From: Monocercomonoides exilis
Lineage: Eukaryota > Preaxostyla > Oxymonadida > Polymastigidae
Direction of reading: 5' to 3'
Assembly (NCBI GenBank): GCA_001643675.2
Contig: LSRY02000016.1
Span: 186,001 to 250,000, forward strand
Length of the DNA: 64,000 nucleotides
The notes under the pieces are model-generated. The model was not told the DNA's origin. It saw only the letters and a list, made by a program, of their open reading frames with translations, and ran no database searches. Every line of letters starts with the position of its first letter. Position 1 is the stretch's first letter. Shown piece by piece: positions 21,001 to 26,270 of the stretch. The position numbers and the translations under genes are program-made.

Positions 21001-22912
21001 TGTGCCAAATGTTCCTTCCACTCCTTCTCCTTCTCCATCAATCTCTCCGCTTTCTTCACCAATGTCGTATCATCGGTCTTTGCTGAAGAATCCTTCAACA
21101 ACTGCCTCTGTTTCTTCATTCAGTGGTACCCTCTCAACCACAGGAAACTCATCAGGCGAGCTTTTGCTGCTGTTCCATCGGCTGGCAGCGTATGCAGCAC
21201 AGCTGAATGAGCGGAATGCATACTTCAAGAAGTGGATGGAGGAAGGAGCGCCAGACATATTCGATCTGCGGCTCTTTGCCGATCCTCGCCGGTTTCTTGT
21301 GTCTGCTCTTCTCGACTGCGCAGCTGTTGCTGGAATCTCCTCACAAAACGCAATTTGGGCCGCTGAGGTTATTTGCGTGCCTTCAGACGACGCCTCTGCA
21401 GGAGAGCAGTATGCAAAGGATTATTTGGAGAAAAGAAGGAAAGCAAAAGCAGACGAATCAACTTTGGGAATGTACAAAGATGTTTCATCATCCAGTTCTG
21501 TGACAAACTCTTCATCAGCCTCTCCTTATGCAATTGGTTCATCAGCATACAATCTTACTCTTTCCAATGATCTGCAGTTTTCTTCAATATTGAAAGGGCC
21601 ATCACCTTATTTGACACCTCGCTCATCACATGTTGCGGGCAAAGGAAGTGGAAAGGAAAGCGAAAGCGATGAAAACGCACGCGGTGGGGTATTCCAATCA
21701 ATCCTCAGCAAGCAAAAGCTGTCTCAAGATGGAAGGAATGAGAAAGGAAGCGACGGAGCAGGTGCAGGTGAACGAGGAGAAAAGAGCTCGACAGAGATCA
21801 GGATCAACGGATTCGGGTGGGATTCTGACTGCATCTTTGTGCGTGGGCTTTATCTCGAAGGCGCCGAGTGGAACTATCACACGCAGTCGATGATCAAGAA
21901 CGAGAAGATGGTTCGCCATGCAGGCACTTCTGTCTCTGTGTCAGCCACACACCAGTTTGAGCTCCCGCTGGTGAGGCTGTATGTTGTCGATCGAAGGCTG
22001 CTCGAAAGGCACCAGACAAACTCGTTGGCCATGTCTCCTTCAAAGGCATCCCTCGGATTCCAGTCTTCGGCAGCGTCTTCTTCATCAGCCAGGCCTTATG
22101 CTCCGATTGGAGTGAAGCCAATGCCAACAAAGCCGCAGACACAGATTTCGCATTCATCTGCCATTTATCCCACTTCTGGCTTGGCACCATCTGTTGGCCC
22201 TTGTCCCATCTCCCCTGCGCCGCTGCCAACGCCCTCCCTTACACCCTCCCAAGAATACATTCTTTCGCGCACTTCTTCCACTTCTTCTCGCAACCCGACT
22301 CTTGAAAGCGATGCTAATGCCAGCACTCCGCAGCTGCCTTATCTGCTCAACTTGCTCGCTGTTTCTCCTGGCCTTTCTGCGCCTCCTTCCTTCATCAACT
22401 CGATGTTCACTTTGAATCGGTTCTCTCTTAATGCCCCTTCGGCTAATGTGCCACCTTCGTCTTCTGCCAATCTGAGGCAAAACGTCAACCAGTCTAATTT
22501 CACTGATGCAAGCAGCTTGTATACGCAAAAGCACGAAGCTGCACAGGAGCAGCAGAGTACTTTGTATCCCCTGTCGTATGCTAACTCTCCTCTGCTTGCG
22601 CCATTCGCCCCATCGAATTTGACATCCCTGTGCTATTGTCATACTGGCTTGCAGACCAATTTCTATTTGTGCCCTCTTTTTGCACTGTCGCCACTGGATA
22701 CCGATTTGTCTACTGCTCCTTCGCGGCTTTCTTCGTCGGCCAGTCCCGTTTCTACTCCTTCGGCAGCTCAAATGCAGCAACAAAACATTTCATACACTTC
22801 GTTTTCTTACTCTGAATTTAGAAGAGCTTTTCTTGTTGAAATTGCCATGCCATGCGGCTCTCAGCCTTCTCTCTTCTGGGCAATGCGTGGTATTTCTCTG
22901 ATTCTGCGATAA
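1..22912 (+). CDS. Dynein heavy chain, 5'-truncated by window edge, with giant low-complexity insertions
   Basis: The frame is open from base 2 to the TAA at 22910-22912, giving about 7,636 visible residues with no intron needed. Domains in order: linker (DHC_N2-like, about 2-1700); AAA1 with P-loop GPAGVGKTET at 3671-3700 and Walker B LLDEAQ near 3820; AAA2 with P-loop GRAGVGKTT near 5757-5785 and Walker B WILIDC near 7513; AAA3 with GPSGSGKQ near 9898; AAA4 with GGPGTGRR near 12457; coiled-coil stalk and microtubule-binding domain about 13600-14560, including PYIENPQF; AAA5 about 14850; AAA6 with WIVIQNCHLAP near 18410; and the C-terminal domain with VRGLYLEGAEW near 21840. Dynein heavy chains are ring ATPase motors moving on microtubules. 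The stalk sequence looks axonemal in type. From the linker on, about 3,300 residues are usual, so some 4,300 are inserted Ser-, Gln-, acidic- or Gly-rich segments between core blocks. The N-terminal tail lies left of the window. Family call is very secure; the subclass is not. Confidence 0.95.
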   Translation, partial: DECRSIIAEFKGYDEELSQLPKTTEELFALNNRVDELMGIIQQRERDIAMLGSRYKVLESFHFPPSQEDSQVRWECFVAPAKLTKKIQGLPRIIRSLRAGMVAQLQKSQEALKQRVIELTTSASHFDLVDDFDQADTHAQEAALVLAQIDEARSLAEKYANQEEMLKLPQHTHPEADLLRDTFEPVATLWKAISEWSKCTFTWTNTSFHEIDAYNIAVTTDNIEQVLSRIIALFADDKKKSILADLAMQVKQQVDAFQTRIPMVLKMSNPSIKARHWQLIAKEIRKPIQYGAPDFTLGTMLEMKLEKYPKILTIADNATAEHAIETGLDRMSSELSQACFSVVPYKSTGTFVISQTRDITMLIDEQRAAVQTFLSSPLIDQYESRAQNWLAILSRISATVAAWVRCQKLWLFYAPVFQGADIVQRRPHEVRKFQAVDTAWRKLMAVAANNPHVLAVCGPQGRSKAYSTLVECNQLLESVRVGLGKYLDGKRIAFPRLYFLSNEELLDLLSRARDPTENVPHIAKVFNSVSSVVLANNKIVALSSPGNERLQLQNEVVVEGFDADQWLLSVQSSMRATLSIQITTALAMIGYAITSQMLFQSTVSSSSSSSSSASSSSNTTSSTFATSSTAQPMFSPQPSLQSSPLESFHSSHSLAQTDALRGAQEQTKSRYHISPAISSSSSTSQSKQSDMLLTLSLPHARNLPPLQTPSHQKALNPSATPSSSSFGSSTPSAFSAFSSLPSASSQNTFNLQMSALQSSFFENCISSNGVFNFATFARIFVQPPKTRKAKNHRMKSQTSLSKHQSTLSAISEVSSNAPSVNPSRSASPRPGRVTSAVGSSSMGNDETRNGEISGEQTPHNTSGIWNSATQTPSKGMSTPLNSTPKGSTTQNQQSSASASASASAAASAQQQQQMQQQQQMQQALTDPREWSTQVLIVVAQVLFTDVVSRIFTENEIARVSALSLDLHRSVEAAITTFGILLRGLRATATPRDLLRIQSMLQLFLQMRSTLRQIWASAFSFDSAVFDTLSVSAAINNGPVHKHRKHNPAASPSPSFSIPPSTSTTPSPFMPLSSTSPSPAPSSIPTTSFTIPTSLTPSTSSIASSSSISSTSSTSSSSSSSSSGNSQLALMHRQAVHSLPTASRSHLFSCLFRSSPNSLHSWDSTPQFFYDDNFGVTIRIFNHSICYGNEFLGIQQPFVFTPRTQQAFGTAFLALQSTLAWTLIGPAGVGKTETCKELARMTGQPFSLFSCTSTSSVSSLLRFLRGYACSGCWCLLDEAQSLDPASLSVIAQQIQEIQSAFTRGLQRLLFQSDELTIDPNGVLMITIDISRSSGSNSSFQSADSHSVNSSTSVGHRFASLFSLPSRIPLLPVFNADHLSSSTISPSFSHTFSSTSQDTASIPDNLKSLFRPFAMVEAEFSYIAEVQLMCLGFTTAPVLARQLERVFTLSSTLLQSEQNVLFYDFSIRLLQQVIKLAESILHPLVFSLYDTSLQNELTGNKSNEDNDEDDFDGHSFGFGDDVNSVGGEDKSKSRLPKSKEPENGQLSSIFSVTTTLSPTISPLSILDLSETRPKTATVGAPLLSSALSFPTLQSSDSGTLSLSDSLTGDQSILSHNTARDLEKEKNKRHAEAEMIAVSSALLSCVVPFLTGNHVSTFGAIVSSCFDDDSMLQHGDSEEEVSVVVPDDRKSPIDHSSSAALESKSLLSRDSQAMLVRHQNQSQIIQMKQTLFGRIDQQASHPSIPSLLMAHKNSWYNHSPSTSLLQSMTALQTMSAASFQTASSSLSTHSSSLHNSITNSPTFSPLMSPSPFDDGSSLDVSSDKAAISRRADAKKEKHSSNERDTFPDSLSIQSKRTMPETTRNNISPIVDARLSLTSLTLLRSALSSTIKEYHLASCPQLINKCLQLHETIQTRTGVFLVGRAGVGKTTILRLLATAWTLLSYELRWALSRSADPNRLKAKKLRKQRLMRAKYSLMEEEKRRMDSSMLSGVRGVRERDNLSDGEMNRNVSRDGAVPNRYADAGNQLKMIGGMDTVLDDEETENKEAELRRRRIRRKRRKMKKRRMRQRRMRQRRERGESGDATNGERSFGEDMSPIRDDEEDELLFEDAMDSEAFDEFDDEGNSLSDDVLDDDDAGTLDSYDDDLDFDLDSELDSLLDDADSDALDDRLPTRASEYKRLRQNQRHTGASPSSSSSSYSSPSASATTAQMATVYAERSNSGIILSQPQRKAISMWNNSLASSISSLDEYDNEEEDEEANDDNMNEMEEMLEEEEIAFWVDEMAGQVISYKDSAPNATGAASSSLPGQFRQTEKARQQFGNTASSNLSDNNIDFSTAAAAKNILFNRQDRHRRMAARTLARNKARSDAFTQVSVRVVFPSAFSEADVMGRAAAATNEWKDGILSMFMRESSIGIGNESNELNGASLLPSVSSSSASSSSASAAASVKPTNLAAQQLSKQSKVQQKHNESNSDKHKKTDSTKVPQNHEKDSSLNADMSSIVAGQSEKAHWILIDCSPSDFWWLEIFNSAMDGHRTLSLSSGERLLLAPSTRILFESDCVSAASPATLSRCGIVFVDKTVTPIASLVKAWLIRLMDRYKFLKTPPKNEANESRQEGQSLSSSSSAATLSALNAQSAQQGLRSSLNSAPKTGLEPALSSATGAIAASPASNSPGSNSNSEDNIPIQDVFASQMSKLLRPLLAAYLPPAVACIHREQQNGSSLMASEQTYVSRLLTMLDCMLPCVLEQAKIEGEADIKEFEAKQTLQLNTFKASLDVPIEVRRKEITDVVEQAAAMSSSPSEVTDSSTTLNSSLTNTSSEKSSDENSSSKDASSSSTDSTTSINSQTAQPNTSAPEALSNSSSDSNVPPPFDPFTTAAAPIKHVQPLQASSRPAHPLSMNQRADTNRSDTSSIVSHRGKHSSVGVVTAAVNVNANEKPHTYPTWCFSGKRRMTISFNDTISGENLSSIATAIFLRRRQDAVRKAQERRIQRLKLRELRAAQTKAIEDGNNSDGGDGKRNDGESQSPEEKNGRSRNNSDASGEIANKSPTISPRTRLMIDIKLREDGEYQLEQRRASISSISQAMTGLSSGFDSLPEVIQIKEKIAEEKKERRRERHEAFFERVHGVFLFCLCWGVGGPLPLRSRVAFERALRSVLDEMSSAPSLPTARSIFDLRFNIALNGWDDWESVAKQGVDAVLTQPLTAQPPPVQSVLGITIAHGLDPPLMAPPSPANSSDVLTQTKSTSSIPPTSSISNGPSSIQSSSFVLPSKPQPGQLHINSRLQPTAAIVRALYIMRVLTDGMRPCLVAGPSGSGKQMLLEHFINYNLKDVATAPGAALAGLTTAHRGAGGGTMYPSTRHGPQSTLRSSSRGFGNSFLRSSTRARNSSTKNFAGTGGAVSSSSSLVGTGGLLKGARAGQTSVRHGPSSSLATSEQYAHKLGGMKGTTSRTSLESSRDGRGGNIQSTSSLASLASSTTNRNKTQGKFNPSTLASTRATSTRVHFGPSSSSVSSSFSAANASNRAISSRNNRRNSISTFSNASDPQLESDVEEDENEIPPYLAQSAVNVTLSATTTASHLRMLLEQELTVRRGFEISPGSGTRLLVCVNDLGAISEYRMRELDVSSIVDGGGSTGDADSTLPIHLLGTSSKSFSGTKSGQLDAKNNGPFEGGNDWEGTKQAQYLNDFERQPPTELIRMWLNEGGWNDLDPITLGSPMRIADTVLLSSLNYDFTADQPLSPVPISERLLRHFFAITLPDLDDATLKNIFTLAISPFGSGYRVNAQAILNAIVTGTIQMYRFVKRAFINRRQGIVYSSSQSSSSAAGIAPHIPIFFNAKAIAAVLEGVVSCEDNGITKIVELGVNRETTKELMSVGQQMQHNRSSSSILSTSSRRNSEGTGREATAEKKADEIPFALTVTASNSDSAAPTSSSKTENATTQQNSSTSQNSKELSTNSSSEMLATLSVTPHLTQAPSANAVTPSTTPQGVVDAPDVIVKLWHHEVQRVFGDALTTDEDRQLLITQLENVSMKLFGKAATMIQQQTSSLSASSSLSTSAPQSNQATTPASASSSEITLQVASPKSNRDIPQIIRHEPLFGDFAHPDRHYEELSSLDLCNKQLRAYLDEYNRLPTTEVPMSPIFFEAATMALIKLCRLFRLRDGHALLLGGPGTGRRTLTKLAAFVADCTMFEMSSFDLAGPLITNKAEAERANGAGEKKGAEDSNVGGGVGGGQNQSTGSNSNSSSSSVGEAVTPGALWRRDMRRLLLAVGAQNASPTILFIDDYLCSEPLVLEDLTYLLRDGCIGGLFTKADWQTIHTGLEGQYYDETRIVTPSPVDLHTFFYNRVRQNLHIVICLSPSSPNHSAAIRIFPSIVNHTQPIWWNLWDENSLKALARSFFVSSPPFEVPVWSSSSKSSSQVLSTQSQQTSGDPNSQKDKNPSKQTSISVSKIAKLLEGSADPKERSEIINNAIQPTSPIVEKPSTASRSIHSTTSSSSLASASSSATSATTSTTDPLTPLIDACVAVHLAAADVTQQYSKQTGRCAVVTPSHFRTLLTTIRSVTRKMRDAMLTTTIRLEKGVVRVAEITAEAPRLERRLASLVPMLEEATKDLEEAMQRLKQETTKSEQTRRLAQDKEAKAKAQAELVAQKLSAAEEELRRCAPDIENAQTALNQLSTKHVAEIRRMRNPPQSMTIVIEALCITLHRLPAKLPDGKLDYWPEAKLMFGEVDFLKSLQNYDARSMTEETIQRLTPYIENPQFQPSLLERVSVACKSLCFWIRSVYNYNIVWKKIEPLVNEQKAAEQAQKETEESLAIIRSALNVLEKRIATLTRLREEATQRREQLIKEIENSKVQIELAKQLTVALEEEGRRWAANLAHERRKQPFLAGDVLLSAAMICYLGPLGITARNELLQLRWPAELARLGIPHHPAHKVLLSLVGELELLDWSNQYGLPASPHTQISAAIIQQSPVWPVVVDPQHQALRWLLAMYGNKICVVSASMPDCAVLISGAIQQNKSVILLVEGANSASVLNVNSIAFGLKSGEYSGMDDGSGGGGGGGGGGGMMLGGSSGIGIGGGGIGGGEDGRNGASGTALGDIPGGADGSAMRTVEFGKGGVMFWRNETPPLTTQRGFNFLYSSLGLNHARGSNSSNNVPSPSSSSSFYEGDLTPSSSFRISGETSRNQLPSISGASHSRSGQRPSSISQNGATSSASSSSIHFSSFTTEFWDAFSKVDRKLSNLLSRNFSISKSVPKDSRLSTPTSTAASLSQVPTPLGAPQTPTLTSRSGLATPQTPSKSTYKLTSTLSQSLAPPQPTRTVHIGNATINLPSSFNLIIHTTSANPFLPVDFLGNFAVVDFSVTSESLVEQLLSKITMSAEPTLERERIAGTQTLAVLKREHTQQETSLLDLLTSNSLVQLMDSRFFDRLTRMKEMVSSLNARLWRTEETKQQQESNRGKYVTAARSLASMFICVQGMRRVNPMYRLSLDRYLACVDAALTRKKSLKDNSTHSSTSHGINMKEEENNGLSLLEDSIKAEMRRKKVVWENGGDEANAEQDAMNPEWEEEEEDANEENLGEKGEEGTGDSAAAGADNQQGEGSSSEISKEKKDKNDDKKENEKTEDEGDKTGTGKDATKDGEKTLKRKDKLKSTALSIGMVLGATKEKDNLTEAQRAEKDAAAAAMRQLQEEERGKALATILQREVFSHFSAMFFSKDRVLFFAFLTLRSLLEEEQISIEEYQYVITGKIPRLASPFMSAFEDEEDKFKEDGEFDDENEEFSKGTSNDNSATSAGQLVIPSSLSASSLSTQQSSQSNLRRPSAQHANEGALANSDTAQSQARSPSPSKLYPASSPPPLIQIVDSSYFPTAESEEVLSESPLLSYAKPNWASPALWERLCELCRFPRFSFLPDYLENSDPDCWMAILLSSEPHKESMPPIVLKSGLAQAAAASGKKESSTESGGASTSVGQTKSKKGQTASTGAANGLSASSAYASRTKQLLSKQKDKQQQPQAQHQQQTGTDAKQPSSSQPAQSQQDQRSQMQPNEPHPLLLNHFTRFLLLRALRPDCLPSLLNSLATSFLGRTFTQSPPPSLEAILRTNPSSLPIVLHLTDTADIMKELMACAQRIGPSGLRVRCLAASDDGAKRAPRLVTEGSYHGHWIVIQNCHLAPLWLQPLVKLLSSPIIARAHQRFRLIFISKPEPMFPAAILEASSIVACEAPKTMRMLMAALLESDSELWKQRGDEWKRLAASAAHLLSAINIRRRFGRAGWKVAADVGSLADWTAAVELLDKYYNSSFKTRRRRRRGAGKYEDGDSANEGDSDELDEDDDDGDYERNVRGRQTSSVFESPAGRSDGVQLGIMSRSKPSSQLQMSASSLHSAATASSLSSTYSNQPVAPKRGRTDIRSQNEKEGEKSLVPSVVIPEKSVYVVNGDRLLMQLANIITTKSKTFVIINKPQKSKSGKGDWMNTSSSNMMSSSSNPNSSQYIASSYGIRTGMINSTASANSQQQSSLFQQQPNQMGQMASIGNNAGNSSLSRRSSSNMLASQKNPSKNNSSLLQALSVMSAEKENGDQGDESIEQTFIDPLLLFNTTPRVVIVKSATSVRQIMNNNLYGAAFLNEEFDRSLFDALTIIHNAPAIVYLSTKEAPYSNIPFITLTATTQDISKLIRRLRQPPQRLGLPSPRTSPTSSNIQPSVSQSSFASMSSASLLPSPVSPSPQRNAKVTSLDPNSSLGMPMLSSYSSTCTLSSSKSTSSSSSSSPTLLDTVAENASHMLVSASREDMQDCADVGLPLSIAPFASGSSGAIFYREALLEVSVSFSAASRFVIDSSKQTGNRKIRSRRSPFASDRMGEKAKEFNEEFRLSNSPSPIRSLSPFGDVNGQSTRSISNASPPPPSPNMHDSLIIGGNSMNGRQFNSVGGTGRGSGMVQLLSLISGAVSSLPALIPQSAMFPLSPFHPAFFVASSLLNEIQLLSKSIRVSRVLLSLVEGGLKELIDQTSRSKNSHQSSSSSSASLSSSPPRNTVVPNVPSTPSPSPSISPLSSPMSYHRSLLKNPSTTASVSSFSGTLSTTGNSSGELLLLFHRLAAYAAQLNERNAYFKKWMEEGAPDIFDLRLFADPRRFLVSALLDCAAVAGISSQNAIWAAEVICVPSDDASAGEQYAKDYLEKRRKAKADESTLGMYKDVSSSSSVTNSSSASPYAIGSSAYNLTLSNDLQFSSILKGPSPYLTPRSSHVAGKGSGKESESDENARGGVFQSILSKQKLSQDGRNEKGSDGAGAGERGEKSSTEIRINGFGWDSDCIFVRGLYLEGAEWNYHTQSMIKNEKMVRHAGTSVSVSATHQFELPLVRLYVVDRRLLERHQTNSLAMSPSKASLGFQSSAASSSSARPYAPIGVKPMPTKPQTQISHSSAIYPTSGLAPSVGPCPISPAPLPTPSLTPSQEYILSRTSSTSSRNPTLESDANASTPQLPYLLNLLAVSPGLSAPPSFINSMFTLNRFSLNAPSANVPPSSSANLRQNVNQSNFTDASSLYTQKHEAAQEQQSTLYPLSYANSPLLAPFAPSNLTSLCYCHTGLQTNFYLCPLFALSPLDTDLSTAPSRLSSSASPVSTPSAAQMQQQNISYTSFSYSEFRRAFLVEIAMPCGSQPSLFWAMRGISLILR
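1795..3480 (+). repeat. Ser/Gln-rich low-complexity insertion between dynein linker and AAA1
   Basis: Between the end of the linker and the AAA1 lead-in (FFYDDNFGVTIRIF near 3500) lie about 560 residues, mostly Ser/Thr/Pro. They include Ser runs at about 1810-1850 and 3300-3370, an alternating Ser-Ala stretch near 2690-2720 and interrupted poly-Gln at about 2728-2768. A more complex helical-looking block at about 2780-3080 sits inside it. The frame is kept throughout, so this is coding insertion rather than intron. The repeats are mixed TCT/TCC/TCA triplets, which suggests slippage growth. Confidence 0.8.
5870..7490 (+). repeat. Charged and Ser-rich insertion inside dynein AAA2
   Basis: About 540 residues separate the AAA2 Walker A (near 5757) from its Walker B (near 7513); in typical dyneins this gap is well under 150. 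The insertion has a strongly basic Arg/Lys block at about 6130-6225, a strongly acidic Asp/Glu block at about 6280-6500, a second acidic block near 6735-6830, and Ser/Ala-rich tracts. The basic block resembles a nuclear-localisation-like sequence, but there is no reason to assign it that role. Confidence 0.75.
15100..15210 (+). repeat. Poly-glycine insertion in dynein AAA5 region
   Basis: A GGA/GGT triplet tract encodes a run of about 11 glycines followed by further Gly-rich sequence. It lies just after the AAA5 segment with VILLVEGANSASV (near 15003). It continues into a long Ser-rich insertion (about 15380-15880) before the core resumes with the SFNLIIHTTSANPFLP block near 15935. Confidence 0.8.
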
Positions 22913-23178
22913 TCACTTGTTTGATATCTTTTTTGAATTATGAAACTTTCTTTTTTTTAAAAAAATGTTTAAAAGATGTTTTTATGAACTTCATATTGAT
23001 TTTTGTTTCAAAGTTTTTTTTTAAATTAAAAGGAAAAAAATTAAGCTTTCTCTTTCTCTCTAACTTTTTTCGATAAAAGCGTTTTATACTTGACATTTAG
23101 AATGAAAAAATTAGAATTTCATCTTTTTGATCATTTGCAAATCCAATTTATTGATCAATACCCTTAAGTGAGTCGGAA

Positions 23179-25614
23179 ATGACAAAAGATGAAAATACAG
23201 ATGTGAATCAATTTGGAACTGTTGTCATTGAACAAGGAAAAGGTTTTAAATTGTGCTTTTTCAACTCGAGAAAGTTAATGTTATTTTTGATGTTCAAAAA
23301 CAGCTCTGCTAAAAAAAATTGAAGAAGGAGCGTGTTGTTTGAGTGATATTGAAGAATTTGAAATTTTTACAAACAGCTCCGTAACTACTTTGATGAGATA
23401 CGAATTACTTCTCGAATTTGTCCAAGTTATATATGATTTAGCAAAGGCTTCTTTGAAATTACCTTTGGATATGAAGGAACAAATTTTAAGGATTTTGAAG
23501 CAGCAATTGCTTTTGGGAAGCTCTGATTCTTTGTGGGATTTTAGAAATTATCTCTTATTAGATGAAACAGAACGAGATACCCAAATGAGGGAGACTTTGT
23601 TTGAGCTTACTCAAATGGTTTCTTTGTCTCAATCCGCCCATGATAATGCAATTCATGCTTTCTTTTCATTTTGCAAATTTATGCCAATAAGTTTCAAGGA
23701 GCGTCGTATTTTAGTTCCAGAGTTGCTGAACATTGCAGAAAGAAAAGCTTTGACCGAGGAAACTTATGCAGAAGCGGGGCAGCTCCTATATGCTCTTGCA
23801 GGCTTTACTGTTGGATGTTCCAACGCTAGTTTGTTATTTTATTATATTTCTGAAGCTTCAAAAAAATTTTTTATCTTTATCAATGAAATTGCCTTGATAA
23901 CTATGAAATAAATAGTTCTACTTGCATTTATTTACCATGAGCGTGTTCCTCAACGCGTAATTGAATTTTTGCATCACCCTTGTGTGAATGTTGTTTCTGA
24001 AGCAATGCATGTATTAGGAACTTTTGCATTTTTTAATTCAAGAGTTCTTGAATATTTGAATAAAGAAATAAATTTTTCAGGATTCATTGTTTCTTTCATG
24101 AACAGCAATCCATCGTTTCGCAGTATTTGTGGAACTTGTTGTTCTTCTCTTCCAACATCTTCTTCTGCGTCATCTATTTCGTCGATTACTCCTGATCTTA
24201 AATCCTTTTTAAGTCCATTACGACAAAAGTTTAAGGCTTTGCCTGCTCTTCCTTTGGATGCTGAATTATATCCTCCAATTTCAACTCCGTTTCCTAATAA
24301 TCATCCGAATCATTGTCGATGGCCTTCAAGCTGCATTGAATCTCCTATTTATTTTGTGGATCATCCCGAAAAATGGTGTGTGTTCACGATTGTTTTAGAA
24401 TTTTCTTCGAAGAGAATATGAGTTGAATGCATAAACGCATTATAATTATTTTTTTCAATTATAAATGAAAATGGAGTATTTCCTTATATTTCTCATTCTA
24501 TTGCTTTATTATTTATCTATTTAGGTTTGATAAATCGGCGGCTGATCACCTCGTTTATGAGACATTTGAAATATTGGCTGCTTTTTTCGGTTTTCGCTCT
24601 GAAAGTGAACTTTTAAATGAGAATTTTCTTGATCACGAATCGGACGAAGATTATTCTGACAGCCTCATTTTAGTGAAAGAAGAAAAGAGCCCAGAAAATG
24701 AACCGGGAAAATGCACAAATGAAAGAATATATACAAATTCCAGAGTAAATTTTGTGATAAGAGTACTTGATATTGATGAATTGAAGGAGAAAAATGGAAG
24801 GAATCAAAAGAACTTCAAAATAAAGGAAAAGAGAGCAGAGGGCAATGATCCTTTGAACGACGATATGGAGCAACGTGGAAGTGGACCTGTTCTTGGAACT
24901 TATTTTTCGGTGATGTTTCGCACGCCTGGATTTGTGTCAACTTTAACAACGCTTTTTGAGCAAAAGCAAGTTTTTGCAAAATATGAATTTCTTCCCTGTT
25001 CAATTTTAAGGAATGTTATTAAAGATGGGAGCGATAAAGATTTTGTGGAATGGATCAGCAAAACCAAAATTTTCAAGATGTTTGTCGATTACGCTTTCAA
25101 CAAGAGCAGATTTTCGGAATATGATGAAAGCATTTCTTTAATGAAAGAATTGTGGAGTATGCTTCTTGAAAGAAGCACAAAAGCACATAGAGAGATTTCA
25201 GATTCAATGGAAGAAGAAGAAATTTTCGATGAATTTATCGAAAAGAGGGTGGAAAACTGCAGAAAAAGAAAAAAAGAAAAAGATAATTTGGAGAACTCGA
25301 AATTTTTTTGTGAAAACAAAACCAGAAAAAATGAGGAATTTAATCCAAAGGATAAAGCTAAGATTGTTCTTGAAGACGGAGCAAAAAGGAAGAAGGTGAA
25401 AGATTTGCGTCAAGAGAAAGAGAGGCATAGAGAAGAACGGAAGCGTTTAAAAGCAGAGAAAGAAATGACGAGAAAGAGAAAGAAAGAAAGAAAAGCAATA
25501 CGAGTGAAAAAGATGTTGCTTGAAGTCTGCGAGAAATCAATGAGCTTTATTGAAGAAGAGGGATTGTTTGATTTTTTGATTATGACGGAGCACATTTTAA
25601 AGGATATTAATTAA
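23179..25614 (+). CDS. Helical-repeat (ARM/HEAT-like) protein, four exons, function unknown
   Basis: Exons read as 23179-23242, 23304-23828, 23916-24375 and 24525-25614, joining in frame to 713 codons (712 residues plus stop TAA). Splice ends are GTTTTAAA/CAG, GTTTGTTA/TAG and GTGTGTGT/TAG. Without the introns the frame hits stops; with them the helical pattern runs smoothly across junctions, for example NAILLAFIYHERVPQRVIEF over intron 2. Roughly residues 30-420 are a series of Leu-rich helices with an armadillo-like look (HHPCVNVVSEAMHVLGTFAF). A Ser-rich linker (about 24150-24200) and an acidic stretch interrupt it. The C-terminal 120 residues are Lys/Glu/Arg-rich and likely coiled coil or disordered. 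No catalytic motif is seen. ARM/HEAT proteins are usually scaffolds or transport adaptors, but no partner can be named. The start is the first ATG giving the spliced frame; a further upstream exon cannot be excluded. Confidence 0.72.
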
Positions 25615-26270
25615 GTGAAAAGGATTCGAAGAATCCAATTGAATAGTTTTCCTTACAGTGTGTTTATGTATCAGTGACGTTTCATGTTGATTATTTGGAA
25701 ATTAAAGACATTTTGATAAACCGATAACGAAATTCGAAGAAAGAGTTTCATCCATTGAAACATCTGAAATGTTTAGCCCAACGAGAAAATAATGACAAAA
25801 ACAGAAAGCCTGTGATGTGAAAGTTTTTTGTTTCAAGTTATTTACGCAAAGAAATTTATGTTTTTTCATTGGCATTGTAAAACTGTAATTTATTAATGAG
25901 TATTCTGTTAATTACATTATTTCCTTGATTATTGGGTTCTTTTTTGAAATATGTATGTTGGTGAACTTTATTTTTTTTTTTGACTAGCTTTTATCATAAA
26001 TGTAGATCTTATTATTTGTGTTGAAATGGTACTTTTTTTTCATATTTTGCTTGATATGAGTTTTAAGAAGAAATCAGATTTACAAATTCTCTTCACTGCA
26101 TGTTAATCTGATGCATGATATATTTCAGTTTGAAGAAGAAATGCTAAGAGAAAAAAAATAAGAAGACTTAAGCTAAAAATACGAGAAGTGAAAAAAGATA
26201 AATTTTGAAAGAATAAATTGGATGAAGAAGAAAACAAAAGAAAATTATTATAATGTGAATTGTGCGTTTC
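25615..26270. other. AT-rich spacer between convergent genes
   Basis: The spacer lies between the stop codons of the helical-repeat gene (+) and the proteasome subunit gene (-). It is AT-rich with poly-T runs (for example near 25970 and 26030) and has no long or conserved-looking frame. It presumably holds both 3' untranslated regions; no RNA gene was recognised. Confidence 0.6.
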
